A stretch of DNA of 53,634 bases from Cyclobacterium qasimii M12-11B (GCF_000427295.1 NZ_ATNM01000096.1:1-53634); one strand, 5' to 3'; positions 1-9,551 are shown, counted from the stretch's first letter. Translations and numbers: made by a program. The notes: generated by a model not told the origin, from the letters alone.

Positions 1-655
1 AGTTATAGATGAAGAATTTTACCAAAAACAAATAATTGAAAAAAAAGAAAATGTTTTAAGAACTGGAATTAAAGGATTTGTAAAATTTGACAAAAATAAA
101 CTAACCGTAAATCCATATCTAATTAAAGATAAATACGGTGATTTTGGAAAAAGAGATGTATATTATTATGAACTAAAAAATAGACAAACTATAAAATTAT
201 CGTTTAATGAATGGACAGTTTCTGCACTAACTATTCCAATTAAATATAGATTCAAGAATAAAGATGATGGTATTAGCGAAGAGTTCACTACTGACTTTAA
301 TGCAAACTTATTTATCGGAAAAACTTTATTTGGAAAAACATCTTTTTTCCATCGAAAAGATGTAGACAATATTACTAACACCTATAATTTAACTGGTGGT
401 ATATTATTAGGGACTTCAACAGTAAAATTAAATGCAAGTAATACCTCTGCAGCAAATCAGCCATTAGACTCTGAAATTGAACATACTAAAGGATTAGGCA
501 CAATAGGGTTAGGACTGTCTTATAGTTATAATAAAATTAATCTTGGTGGTTTTATAGGTTGGGATTATAGTGTCGGGGACAATGCTAAAAAATGGAATTA
601 CTATAAAAAACATTGGATTGGATTTGCTTTAGGTTATTCATTATTTAAATTATAG
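1..655 (+). CDS. Partial hypothetical protein, beta-strand-rich C-terminal part (5' end outside window)
   Basis: Reading from base 2, the frame is open without a stop to TAG at 653-655, giving about 217 residues of a longer protein that starts before the window. The sequence is rich in alternating hydrophobic, aromatic and glycine positions, with patches such as GLGLSYSYNKINLGGFIGW and a final aromatic-rich strand ending GYSLFKL. That pattern suggests an outer-membrane or porin-like beta-barrel C-terminus, but I recognise no named family. Base composition is very AT-rich, like the next two genes, which hints at acquired DNA. A simple Met-to-stop gene call would miss it. Confidence 0.7.
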   Translation, partial: VIDEEFYQKQIIEKKENVLRTGIKGFVKFDKNKLTVNPYLIKDKYGDFGKRDVYYYELKNRQTIKLSFNEWTVSALTIPIKYRFKNKDDGISEEFTTDFNANLFIGKTLFGKTSFFHRKDVDNITNTYNLTGGILLGTSTVKLNASNTSAANQPLDSEIEHTKGLGTIGLGLSYSYNKINLGGFIGWDYSVGDNAKKWNYYKKHWIGFALGYSLFKL

Positions 656-831
656 AAATACTTTTCATGACTTTATTGTCATTAATTAGTTCGTTTTTTT
701 TAACAAAGCTAGACATTTGGTAGTTTATTTATCAAAATATTCTTAATAATTGAATAAAATATAACGTGAATTATGTCTCTAATTAAACCAAGAATTTACT
801 TATTTCTTTGACATTAATAATATATTTACCT

Positions 832-1347
832 ATGGATGATTTAACAATAGCACATGCGAAAGTCCAATTCGAAAAGATTAAGGATTTTGATTTGACAGAA
901 ATAGCTCTAGCACATCGTATTGAAAAAGGCATAGAACTTGAAGAAGCATTAGAGAGAACTATTGAACTAAAAAAATGGCTAGTAATGGCATCAGTAAATC
1001 CTAAAGCTAATTATCAAATTACTGGACCAATTGATCAGATTTGGCATACTTTTTTAAAATACACAAAAGTATATCATGAATTTTGTACTAAATTAGGGAA
1101 ATTTATCCACCACATTCCTCAGGACCAAACACAACTACTTGAATCTAGAAACAATAATGATTTGTTTACACAGATGACTAAAAAATTTGAAAATGGATAT
1201 CTTTCTATAATTAAAGACTATAAAGAAGTTTTTAATGTAAATCCACCAATAAACGTGTGGCCAAAAGAAGTAAAGAATCATTCATCAGATAGTGGAGGCG
1301 GTTGTGGTGGAACAAGATGTGCAGTTTTTTGTAGTTATCCGGACTAA
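832..1347 (+). CDS. Glycine-rich-domain-containing-protein-like (GRDP/DUF1399-like) with Cys/Gly tail
   Basis: The protein has about 171 residues from the ATG at 832; a TTG at 808 in the same frame is a possible earlier start. The centre carries IDQIWHTFLKYTKVYHEFC followed by GKFIHHIP, which resembles the W-H-x-F and H-x-P signature of glycine-rich domain-containing (GRDP/DUF1399-like) proteins. The C-terminus is a low-complexity tail SGGGCGGTRCAVFC with four cysteines, the kind of tail that might bind metal or be modified. It has no signal peptide and no transmembrane segment, so it should be cytosolic. It is AT-rich like its neighbours. A weak hairpin terminator follows. The family assignment is by motif only; the function is unknown. 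Confidence 0.65.
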   Translation: MDDLTIAHAKVQFEKIKDFDLTEIALAHRIEKGIELEEALERTIELKKWLVMASVNPKANYQITGPIDQIWHTFLKYTKVYHEFCTKLGKFIHHIPQDQTQLLESRNNNDLFTQMTKKFENGYLSIIKDYKEVFNVNPPINVWPKEVKNHSSDSGGGCGGTRCAVFCSYPD

Positions 1348-1519
1348 CAAAAAAATAAGAATTAAAACAAGCTAAATTCATTTAGGCTTTTTAAAAACTT
1401 AGAAATCAAGGTAGTTACATTTTTACTTTAAACAGTTTATGTTTTTACCAAGCAACTACATATAATAGGTAATTATTAATCTGAGACAGGGCAATAATTA
1501 TGAGTCATCCGGATAACTA
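1332..1519. repeat. Pair of perfect 12-bp inverted repeats bracketing 164 bp
   Basis: TAGTTATCCGGA at 1332-1343, overlapping the last codons of the upstream gene, is the exact reverse complement of TCCGGATAACTA at 1508-1519. The arms are 164 bases apart and lie just before the methyltransferase start. They could be the ends of a decayed miniature element, or chance. Confidence 0.35.
1366..1393 (+). terminator. Weak intrinsic terminator
   Basis: An imperfect AAGCTAAA / TTTAGGCTT hairpin is followed by a short T run, about 20 bases after the stop of the GRDP-like gene. The stem is short and has one bulge. Confidence 0.45.
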
Positions 1520-1553
1520 GAGATATTAAAAATGCATAACATTTTAAAATGAG

Positions 1554-2120
1554 ATGAACAAATTTTATGAGAAAAGTGCTCTAATACCAAATTTAATATT
1601 AATTCATTTTTTGAATAAATATGATGGAAAGATAATTGATAAAAAAGCATATGATTTAGGCTCTGGAAACGGTAACGATGCGCTATATTTATTGAAGAAT
1701 AATTGGGATGTAATTGGTGTTGATAAAAATAATGAAAGTAGATATTTTATTGAGCGAAACATTCCAAATAAGTATGAACTAAAATTTAAATTTGAGCATT
1801 CTGATATAAAAGATTTGTCATGGCAGAACATTTCATTAATTAACGCATGCTTTGTATTTCCATTTATGAAAAAGACCTGTTTTTATTTAATTTGGTCTCC
1901 AATGTGTAAAGTACTTAAAACCGATTCATTTTTTGTTGGTAATTTCTTAGGATTAAATGATGATTGGAAACACGTTAATTTATTTAGTGAAAATGAAATT
2001 AAAAACCTTTTTTACAACTTTAATATTCTACATTTTAAAGAATACGAAAATGATTCAGTTACAATTGAACAAAGATTAAAACATTGGCATGTATATGAAA
2101 TCATTGCTCAAAAAATATAA
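1554..2120 (+). CDS. Class I SAM-dependent methyltransferase-like protein
   Basis: This 188-residue cytosolic protein carries a typical SAM-binding motif I, DLGSGNGNDALYLL (about residues 35-48). An acidic end of strand 2 follows (VIGVDKNN), and then a motif-II-like HSDIKDL region. The substrate cannot be told. The size and the preserved Gly-x-Gly loop fit the TehB/UbiE-like small methyltransferases. It is AT-rich and monocistronic, with 206 bases before it and a long spacer after it. A role in defence or stress is possible from the accessory context, but that is only inference. Confidence 0.75.
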   Translation: MNKFYEKSALIPNLILIHFLNKYDGKIIDKKAYDLGSGNGNDALYLLKNNWDVIGVDKNNESRYFIERNIPNKYELKFKFEHSDIKDLSWQNISLINACFVFPFMKKTCFYLIWSPMCKVLKTDSFFVGNFLGLNDDWKHVNLFSENEIKNLFYNFNILHFKEYENDSVTIEQRLKHWHVYEIIAQKI

Positions 2121-2850
2121 AAATCAATTAAAGCACTTCCTTATCACATAAGGACGATAATACAAGACACCTAATCAAGAGTAAACTATAATATCAATAA
2201 TGTAAATTTTAAAATTGAAGATACAGAATCGCCTTATTATATAAGAGTTGAGCTAATTCTAAAGAAGTAAAATGAATTTGAATTCCACATCGGCTGTAAT
2301 TGAAATAATAATGTGATAATAAATTTAGGTCAAATTAGCAATATTTAAAAAAAGAGGAGAGTCAAATTTAACATTTGGAATTGATGTTACGCTGTTTGGA
2401 AAATAGATTCTTCAGGACTAAAGCCACATAAAAACTTACTAGAAAGATAAGAATTACTTTCATCATTTTAAACAAAAAATAAATAAACTATACCCAATAA
2501 CCAAGTATTCTGACGACTGGAACCCTTCGCCACCCTTCGACAGACACAGGGACCATGCTCAGGGTCCAAATCACCTAATACGAAACTAATATTACTATGA
2601 AGAATGGTCTCCCCCCTTTACTTTTGCGTTGGTAGAATTAAAAAGTCCCTGCTTTTAAGTTATTCTTTGACCTAGGGTTCTTTTTTGCCTATTTAGCAAA
2701 ATCTATAAAAACCGGAGCTTCCTTACTAAAGCCAATAAGAATTGCAATATCACTCAATAAGAATGTTATTTTTGACTCTGGAAGATCGTTTTATTCTTTT
2801 AAGGGCTATTAGAGTTTCGCCCTTAAACAAAAACCCAATTTAATTAAGTC
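2121..2850. other. Long spacer with gene remnants and a repeat
   Basis: No intact gene is seen. About 2180-2270 there is a short frame (VNYNINNVNFKIEDTESPYY and on to a stop). About 2350-2406 another reads KRGESNLTFGIDVTLFGK and then a stop. Both look like debris of an AT-rich gene. From 2487 the R2 repeat begins and carries a REP-like palindrome at 2532-2566. The last 150 bases before the ATG at 2851 presumably hold the promoter of the next gene, but no clear element was recognised. Confidence 0.5.
2487..2700. repeat. Dispersed spacer repeat R2, copy 1, with REP-like palindrome
   Basis: This copy aligns by eye with 13008-13200. The shared blocks are CCCAATAAC, ATTCTGA, the REP core CCTTCGACA...CAGGGACCrTGCTCAG, a block around GGGAATGGT/GAAGAATGGT, and TTGCG-TTGG...AATTAA-AAGT. 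It lies outside genes. The REP core at 2532-2566 resembles the very widespread CCTGAGC-TGTCGAAGG palindromes of bacterial spacers. Confidence 0.6.
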
Positions 2851-4797
2851 ATGATGAAAATACCTAAGGCCTTAACAATCCTATTGATACTAGTGAACTT
2901 TTCAGCTTTAGCCCAGACTATTGACGCTTCAATGGCTAAAGTTGGTGATCTATCATTACTAAAGGAGCTTCCAATGCCTACCAAAAGTGGTAAATTAATG
3001 GCTCCGGTTGTTGATATTATGCCGCACCTAAGGGGTTTTCATGGTTATAAGGAGGTCAGAGATGAAATGATATTTCTAAAAAAATTAGGCTTCAAGAGGG
3101 TTTACTTTATTTTGAGTCAGCCCGGTTATTCTGCTTTTTCCGACCCAACCATTTCCGTGATGTCCCCTGATAAGGGCACCGGAAATCATACCCTCGAATC
3201 TATATTGGCACTTGGAGATCCGAATTATGTCTATTTATACGAAGCCCAAAGATTGGGCATGGAAGCCTGGGCAATTATAAAGCCATACGAGTCAGGAACA
3301 GGATTTACCATTCCACACGGCGCCTCTACTGCGCTTAGCAAACAAATCCCGACCATCGGAGGACAACACATCAATTTTGATAATTTAATAGCCAACAATC
3401 CTGAATTAAGAATCAAAAGAAAGCCTGAACAAGATTCTATCTTACTTAGGTTAAAGGAGCCTATTCAATCCTTGGAAGTTGCTTTTAGTCTAGATGCTTT
3501 CAGAGATAAAACATCGGCTAAGAAATATTTTGAATTTAAGGGGCTTTCGGATGCAGCAATTCAAATACCTGAAATTACCCTTTGGCATAGCGAGGACAAT
3601 GGCAGGTACACTAAATATGAGGGGGAAATAAAGGTAGCGTCAAAATTTGAACACCGTAAGGTAAAAGATGCCAACGGATTTTTGGTTGAAGATTTACCAA
3701 AGCGATTGTTGGTTTTAACACTAGAAGATTTTAACATACCTGAGCAAGATTCGTATTTGGCAATAACCCTTGGACAGCATAAGGATTTATACACCATTCC
3801 TTATTCAATGATACGCGTATTTACCGCTTCAGGAGAAATCCCAATTACTACTGGTATTCATGTAAGAAGTCCATTAAGTAAAGAAGAAGCAATGAAATCT
3901 CCGGAAGACAGAGAATGGGGGCTGGAGGATAAAACTGTTAAAGGTGAAAAGGCGAGCAACTTGTTTATGGATTGGGGTTTTGAATTTGAATTTCAAGGGG
4001 CAGGTTTTTGGGGTGATGGTTGGACTAGTAGTCCGGTGTATGGAATAGCAAAAGGCAAGCGAGAATACATGGGAGGAACCCCTTGTGAAGCCTACCCTGA
4101 AGTGCAGGAGTATTGGCTGGACCAAGTAGAGCGCGTGACGAAAATGGGATTTGACGGAATTGATTTTCGACTCCAAAATCATTCTGGAATGGTATCTGAT
4201 TATGTGAATTATGGGTATAATGAACCCATTGTAAAACGTTACAAGGAAAAATATGGTGTTGATATACTAGAGGCAGAAGCAGATCCATTGAAAATCATGG
4301 AAATCAGAGGGGAATATTTCATGTCATTTTTAGAAAAAGCGGCTGATGTGCTACACGCCTCAGGTAAAAAAATGCAGGTTCACTTGCGCCAAGCACATGA
4401 AGAGCCCCTATTGTCCGATGATTTTAATGAATTGGGTTTCTGGGCCATGCCTAAGGTCCTTATTGATTGGAAAAAAGCAATTGATTTGGCCGATGAGGTA
4501 ACCCTTAAACATTATTATAATGGAGATTACCAACCTTTGATGGCAGATAGCATTAAAACATACGCCAATAATCAAAGGAAACGGGTCTGGGTTCACAATT
4601 ACTTCACTCAAGGTGATGGTGTGGAATACGATTTTTTAAGTGACATAGAAAAGGACAAAAGAGTAGGGGGAATTCTATTGTACGAAGTAAATAGAGGCCT
4701 TTTATATACTGGTTTTCCTGATGACAAGTGGGGACAAAATGAAGCGAATATTAATAAATTACAGGAGGTGTTGCAAAAATTAAGTGCTGATAGATAA
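2851..4797 (+). CDS. Secreted TIM-barrel glycoside-hydrolase-like protein
   Basis: The gene encodes 648 residues with a signal peptide (hydrophobic core ALTILLILVNFSA, likely cut after ALA), so the product goes to the periplasm or outside. The first third reads like a barrel start (FLKKLGFKRVYFILSQPGYS). A beta-rich insert follows at about residues 190-320. A second barrel part contains WGFEFEFQGAGFWGDGWTSS and KMGFDGIDFRLQNHSG (about residue 430-450), where Asp residues at strand ends could be catalytic. This looks like GH10/GH42-type hydrolase architecture, but I cannot name the family or substrate. It faces the DUF4038 gene at 5039-6793 across a shared terminator. Two adjacent ATG codons make the start uncertain by one residue. 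Confidence 0.6.
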   Translation: MMKIPKALTILLILVNFSALAQTIDASMAKVGDLSLLKELPMPTKSGKLMAPVVDIMPHLRGFHGYKEVRDEMIFLKKLGFKRVYFILSQPGYSAFSDPTISVMSPDKGTGNHTLESILALGDPNYVYLYEAQRLGMEAWAIIKPYESGTGFTIPHGASTALSKQIPTIGGQHINFDNLIANNPELRIKRKPEQDSILLRLKEPIQSLEVAFSLDAFRDKTSAKKYFEFKGLSDAAIQIPEITLWHSEDNGRYTKYEGEIKVASKFEHRKVKDANGFLVEDLPKRLLVLTLEDFNIPEQDSYLAITLGQHKDLYTIPYSMIRVFTASGEIPITTGIHVRSPLSKEEAMKSPEDREWGLEDKTVKGEKASNLFMDWGFEFEFQGAGFWGDGWTSSPVYGIAKGKREYMGGTPCEAYPEVQEYWLDQVERVTKMGFDGIDFRLQNHSGMVSDYVNYGYNEPIVKRYKEKYGVDILEAEADPLKIMEIRGEYFMSFLEKAADVLHASGKKMQVHLRQAHEEPLLSDDFNELGFWAMPKVLIDWKKAIDLADEVTLKHYYNGDYQPLMADSIKTYANNQRKRVWVHNYFTQGDGVEYDFLSDIEKDKRVGGILLYEVNRGLLYTGFPDDKWGQNEANINKLQEVLQKLSADR

Positions 4798-4883
4798 GTG
4801 GCAACGTTGGTCCAAGTCCGTTTTTCTTTCTTTTATAATTCGTCTTATATCCGCATAGGAGTACTTGGCTTTATTATCAGCTC

Positions 4884-4924
4884 AAAAAAAACAGCCTGAG
4901 TGTTTTTCGCTCTCAGGCTGTTTA
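4884..4924. terminator. Bidirectional intrinsic terminator
   Basis: AAACAGCCTGAG and CTCAGGCTGTTT form a perfect 12-bp stem around an 11-base loop. An A-rich run lies on the left and T residues on the right. It lies between two convergent genes, so it can stop both transcripts. Confidence 0.85.
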
Positions 4925-5038
4925 TGTACCCCCTATCGGACTGTTATGGCGAACTTAAACAGCCAACGTCTGAAGGAATACAAGGCCAAAGTCCGGAATG
5001 CCTTTTCCAATTAAAGTAATATCAGAATTTTTAAATGA

Positions 5039-6793
5039 CTACTCTGCAACTGTAAGTTTGAAAGCCCAACTTTGCTTTTTATTGGGAGTCTCAGGGAGTG
5101 TGATTTTTCCACTTCCAAGAGAAGTTACTTCTGCCTGACCTTGCCACCCTCCATTATCAATGTCCCACCATGCGAGCTGATACTTTTGCGCTATTGGTAA
5201 ATCTTTAATTATAATATCACGATCCATGGTTACTACAGGAACAATTCCCAGTATTGTTTGATGGTCTTCCGAAATTGCCAATGCAACAAATTCATCGTAA
5301 TTATCAACCAAGTGTGTAACCGAAGCAGGCTTCAATGTTCTGTAATCATAACCTTCATCGAGTATAAAAGAAGCCAGGTGTTTCATTTTAGCAGCACTCC
5401 AGCGATTAAAACCATTTATATGTGGATCACCCGTTTTATAATGCGTGCCACCCCAATACGCATCACCCCAAACATAGCCAGGAAATCCGCCGTTCAAAAC
5501 ACATCCGTAAGCTATAAACAAAGCATATTCATCCTGACTCATCCCGCCTTGTGGACTGTTAGCCCACCAAAAATCCGGATAAAAGCCCTCAATATTAAAC
5601 CCGGGCTTGTTTGTCTGGTAAAATATTTCGCGCAATTCAGGAAATGCAGTATCATTTTCCCTTGCATTGTTATTGCTTATATTGTGAACATCCAAACCGG
5701 CCTGTATATTACTGTTCCAGTAATCATGGCTGCCGACGTGGGGAGTCATTGCTGTTCTTGGCTGCCCGTAAGGCATGGAACCCAGCTCAGAAATACTTTT
5801 CTCTAACATGCTGCTCCATGTGTTTTTATTTTGGTCTTCGTCCATATGTAGCCAACTATAAATCATATTGTAACATCCCCATCGAGCCCAAATATATCTC
5901 GTATAATTCATAAAAGCGTCCTTCTCAATGCTGCTTTCATTTGGCCAGGCTTCACTCCTTCGCACACTTTCCAGGAAAATAACAAAACCATTGTCCGAGA
6001 AGTATTGCCATTTTTTGTCAGCTTGCTGAAAATAGCCCGGATTGATGCGCAAGTGGTCACAATCATCGCCATTGATCTGAAAAGGAGTTGTTCCATCCTC
6101 AGCCACTTTTTCACCTTGTGTGTTTTTATGCCAAATTCCTTTAATATTGTCCGTTGGGAAACTTGAGATTATATTGATGCTGTTAAATCCTTGTTTTTTT
6201 CGAAGGCCAACTGCATCCTGAAAAGATATATTCGAAACGCCTTCCGAAGAACTCCAGCGATATGTTCTGGTAAGTGCAGACCACCATGTATCTCCAATTA
6301 GAAAAAAAGGAGTTCCATCGGCATATTCCAGGCTGCGATTGTTTGACGCGGTCCTGATAAAACCTCGTCTGTTTGGATTAATTTCTTTTTCAGCTTCCGT
6401 CCATGCTTCAGCTGTAAACGATCCGTTTTTGCCATCCAGACCATTGTCCTTGGTTTGACCAGTACCTGTAGACCAATTCCAGGTACCTGGTTCAGTGGCT
6501 ACCAACCTTGCTTTCCATGTGTTTTCACCATCCCAAAAAGTGGGTATTGTGTAGGTTTTTCCTCCGGGTCCGTTTAAAGTTACGTCAAAATTAACATCCA
6601 TATAAGGATTGTTATATTTGTTATTTGCGCTAAAGCTAACTTCTACCACCTCATACACATGCACTGCAAATACAGCATTTAAACACATGAATAACATCAA
6701 TGTCAACTTGATTTTCTTACTTTTAACAAGCTTCTCTAATATGCTATTGAATATCATTTTCCGATCATTATGTGAGACGCATTGTCGTTTCAT
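5039..6793 (-). CDS. Secreted DUF5060 - DUF4038 (apiosidase-like) - collagen-binding-like protein
   Basis: The gene encodes 584 residues. The hydrophobic stretch KLTLMLFMCLNAVFA (about 30-44) is the signal peptide, so an internal Met may be the real start. Next is a DUF5060-type beta domain (VYEVVEVSFSANNKYNNPYM, then FWDGENTWKARLVATEPGTW). The DUF4038 catalytic barrel follows (YADGTPFFLIGDTWWSAL at about 160, with later WLHMDEDQNKN and NIEGFYPDFWW). It ends with a putative collagen-binding-type beta-sandwich (about 500-584). Proteins of this architecture act on plant or algal side chains, and apiosidase is the characterised example. The substrate here is unknown. No SusC/SusD pair is nearby. 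Confidence 0.8.
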   Translation of the reverse strand: MKRQCVSHNDRKMIFNSILEKLVKSKKIKLTLMLFMCLNAVFAVHVYEVVEVSFSANNKYNNPYMDVNFDVTLNGPGGKTYTIPTFWDGENTWKARLVATEPGTWNWSTGTGQTKDNGLDGKNGSFTAEAWTEAEKEINPNRRGFIRTASNNRSLEYADGTPFFLIGDTWWSALTRTYRWSSSEGVSNISFQDAVGLRKKQGFNSINIISSFPTDNIKGIWHKNTQGEKVAEDGTTPFQINGDDCDHLRINPGYFQQADKKWQYFSDNGFVIFLESVRRSEAWPNESSIEKDAFMNYTRYIWARWGCYNMIYSWLHMDEDQNKNTWSSMLEKSISELGSMPYGQPRTAMTPHVGSHDYWNSNIQAGLDVHNISNNNARENDTAFPELREIFYQTNKPGFNIEGFYPDFWWANSPQGGMSQDEYALFIAYGCVLNGGFPGYVWGDAYWGGTHYKTGDPHINGFNRWSAAKMKHLASFILDEGYDYRTLKPASVTHLVDNYDEFVALAISEDHQTILGIVPVVTMDRDIIIKDLPIAQKYQLAWWDIDNGGWQGQAEVTSLGSGKITLPETPNKKQSWAFKLTVAE

Positions 6794-7882
6794 GGGATAT
6801 AATTTATGGGAATTAAAAAGTTTATATGTTTAATTTACCTCAAATGTTTTGAGTATTCTAAGCTTTATTTTTCCGAATAGTGTCATCAAGCCTTTTTTCC
6901 AATGCTTTAACCCGAAATATGCAATAGACATTCTATTACGTGGTGAAATCGCTTTAAAATCAGCCACTTCGTTGCTGTTTTCAATTTCACCATAGCGGTG
7001 CTATGCTAAAATCTCCAAACAGCCTGATTTTCTTGCGATTGCAACACTCATCACGAATTCTATTACATAATCTGGGTTTAAAAGTAGTGTATTTCGCTTT
7101 AACTTCTCCAATGCTTGCTAATTCCTATTCCAGGAATTGTTTATGGAAAAAACGTATCATTTTCTTCAATTACTTCCTGGCTGAATTTACTAAGATATCT
7201 GATCAGATCCTTGTACACAATATCATTTACATGTAAGGGGATGGATTGCATGATATATTTATCCAAAAGATTCAAATTTTCGGGATAAGTAGATTATAGA
7301 TTAGCAGTGTCGTACCTTCAGGCGCTTCTCTATAATAAAATTAAGAGATCAATTTTCCCTGGTTCGCCGGTTTGGGTGGCGTTTTGAGGTAATAGGAAAA
7401 CATAGATATATACTATTTTCTTGGCAGGGCTGACAAAGTAATAGTAGTAATCAGAATTAAACTTTGAGCCACAGCCTAGCAGCCTTTCCTGCTAAGCCTT
7501 CACCTGGCCACTCACGACAACCCTCTGTGAAAAATCAAGGAAAGAATTGCGACTTGCTAATACTTCGTACAGGTTTTCACCGGCTGGAATAATTTGGTAT
7601 CTTAGATACCAGATGACCATGCTGAGCACACACAAAGGCTAAACTGCATTAAAACGCAGTTTAGCCAAGACCTTGTATCCCATAACTAGAAAATTGAGAG
7701 AATGCTCTTGATATAGAGGATTCTTTCTTAATCCTTTTTTAGTCAACATCTCTTGCAATTGGTTATCAAGCTGCCGATATTACATCAACCAATAATAATC
7801 GCACATCATTAAACAATAAACATAGCTCTTCCATGTTTAATAATGATCACACAGCGCTAATCAATAAATACGCTACGAAAAA
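6794..7882. other. Long non-coding spacer
   Basis: Nearly 1.1 kb without a convincing gene. A stretch at about 6895-6945 (CCGAAATATGCAATAGA) has a near-match at 50245-50265 (CCGAAATAGGCAATAGA). The R1 repeat occupies 7384-7675. The last 200 bases are AT-rich and should contain the promoter of the Fic gene. Short frames on both strands lack any recognisable domain and are treated as chance. Confidence 0.6.
7384..7675. repeat. Dispersed spacer repeat R1, copy A, ending in a perfect hairpin
   Basis: It aligns by eye with 18589-18835, including an 18-base block TAGTAGTAATCAGAATTA, and its right part aligns with 11930-12130 (AGAATTGCGACTTGCTAATAC, CTGGAATAATTTGGTATCTT, GCACACACAAA). It ends with GGCTAAACTGC / GCAGTTTAGCC, an 11-bp perfect stem at about 7641-7670. 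Just before that lies the palindrome GGTATCTTAGATACC. On the minus strand copies A and C read as similar peptides, but each is broken or lacks a good start. Confidence 0.7.
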
Positions 7883-9435
7883 ATGGCAACACCTGGAGAA
7901 AAATTAGCAGAATCCTTAGAAAAACTCAAAGTTATTCAAGAAAAAGGTATTGTTGGCATCAAAGCAAGTGACCTCTCCAGAGTTCACAAAGAAAGACTTA
8001 TCAAAAATGGATTCATTCGAGAAGTATTAAAAGGTTGGTATATCTCTGCACCATACCAGGAAGAAAAAGGGGATAGTACTTCATGGAATATTTCATTTTG
8101 GAAATTTTGTTCTCGTTACCTTCAAAACCGTTACGGAGATGACTATTGCATATCAGCTGAACAATCGTTACAAATACATGCAAGCAACAACTCAGTACCA
8201 AAACAACTTATAATAAGAAGCACAAAAGGAAATAATCTTCCAACCGATTTGATTTTTGGTACCTCTATTTTTGTCATGAAGTCCACTCTTCCAGACAAAG
8301 CAGAAATTGAAGAATGGAATGGTTTGCGAATAGCAAATCTGGAAGCCTCAATTGTACATTCTACTCCATCAATATTCTCTAAACAATCCACAGATGCACG
8401 AACGTCTTTGATGATAATTAAAGACGCTTCTGAGCTACTGAGAATCCTTTTAGACGGAGGACATTCCAAAATCGCTGGAAGAATTGCCGGGGCCTATAGG
8501 AACTTAGGACAAAATAAAATTGCTGATGATATCATTAAGACCATGAAGTCTGCTGGGTACGATATTAGAGAAACTGATCCTTTTAAAGACCTTACACCAG
8601 ATAATTTCAACTCAAGGGAAAAATCCCCATATGTTAATCGAATAAAACTTATGTGGTACGAGATGAGAAGTATAATCATTGATGTTTTCCCCAAGGAGCC
8701 AGGAATCCCAAAAGACAAAGACACTTTTCTAGAGAAAATAGAAGAACTATATACCACAGATGCATATCATTCTCTATCAATAGAAAAATACAACGTTACC
8801 TCAAATTTAATCGAACGTGTACGTTCTGGAGATTGGGATACAACAGGAAATGAAGATGACAAAAACAAAAAGACACCATGGCAGCACGTGGGTATTGGCT
8901 GGCTTTTAATGCTGTCAAAAAGAGTATAATTAAAATTTTAAATGGAAAAAATGCTGGCCTAATTGCGGATGCAGATCACGGTGACTGGTACAGAGAATTA
9001 TTTGGCCCTGGTGTAACAGTAGGATTACTAAAACCATCTGATTTGGCAGGATACCGAAACAATCAAGTCTATATTGGACGATCAAAGCATACTCCTATAA
9101 ACAAAGAGGGTGTAAGGGATGCAATGCCTATATTATTTGAACTATTAGAAAATGAAGAACATGCAGGTGTGCGAGCAGTTTTAGGACATTTCATTTTTGT
9201 ATATACTCACCCATATATGGACGGCAATGGACGGATGGGACGATTTCTTATGAATGTAATGTTGACCTCAGGAGGATATCCCTGGACTGTTATTCCTGTT
9301 CAAGAAAGAGAGAATTACATGAATGCTCTAGAAAGTGCTAGTGTTGATCAAGATATAGAACCATTTGCAAAATTTATTGCATGGTTGGTAGCGTCTGTCC
9401 TAAAAGGAAAACCAGTTGCACAACTTAATAAATAG
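7883..9435 (+). pseudogene. fic: Fic-domain (AMP-transferase) protein with AbiEi-like N-terminus, split by a -1 frameshift
   Basis: Two overlapping frames (7883-8929 and 8878-9435) together make one Fic protein of about 516 residues. The N-terminus (about 20-80, ending in the REVLKGWYISAP turn) resembles AbiEi-type winged-helix antitoxin domains. A class-II inhibitory helix SLSIEKY lies at about residue 297-303, with Lys where Gly is usual. The second frame has the catalytic HPYMDGNGRMGR, so the His base and both phosphate-binding Gly/Arg positions are present. The frames join at CAAAAAG (8866-8872): removing one A restores DDKNKDTMAARGYW, the family-like sequence. Possible causes are a base insertion, a sequencing error or -1 slippage on AAA-AAG. 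An ATG at 8878 could also start the catalytic part alone. Confidence 0.8.
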
Positions 9436-9476
9436 AAAAGGCATTTTACACTAAACGTTGACAGAAATAAGAGAAA

Positions 9477-9551
9477 TGACAGACAGCATCAAGAAAACCT
9501 GGAAAGACCCAGTAGGCCTATTTTTGAGTATCATAATCCAAAAAACATGAA
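9477..9551 (+). CDS. Possible 24-residue leader or remnant ORF
   Basis: The ATG at 9477 opens a short frame MTDSIKKTWKDPVGLFLSII ending at TGA 9549-9551, which overlaps the ATG of the next gene as ATGA. The W-K-D-P-V motif with a following hydrophobic patch resembles N-termini of some larger accessory proteins, so this may be the stub of a truncated gene. A role in translational coupling is possible. Evidence is thin. Confidence 0.3.

Noticed and set aside
5258-5913. Plus-strand frames of 182 and 100 codons inside the DUF4038 gene
   Set aside because: They are antisense to a well-supported gene and have no recognisable domain.
7003-7236. 77-codon plus-strand frame in the long spacer
   Set aside because: No domain, strange composition for the region, and surrounded by repeat-like DNA.
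7360-7680. Group II intron or insertion sequence as the source of R1
   Set aside because: No domain V hairpin, reverse transcriptase or transposase remnants, and no clear target duplications at the edges.
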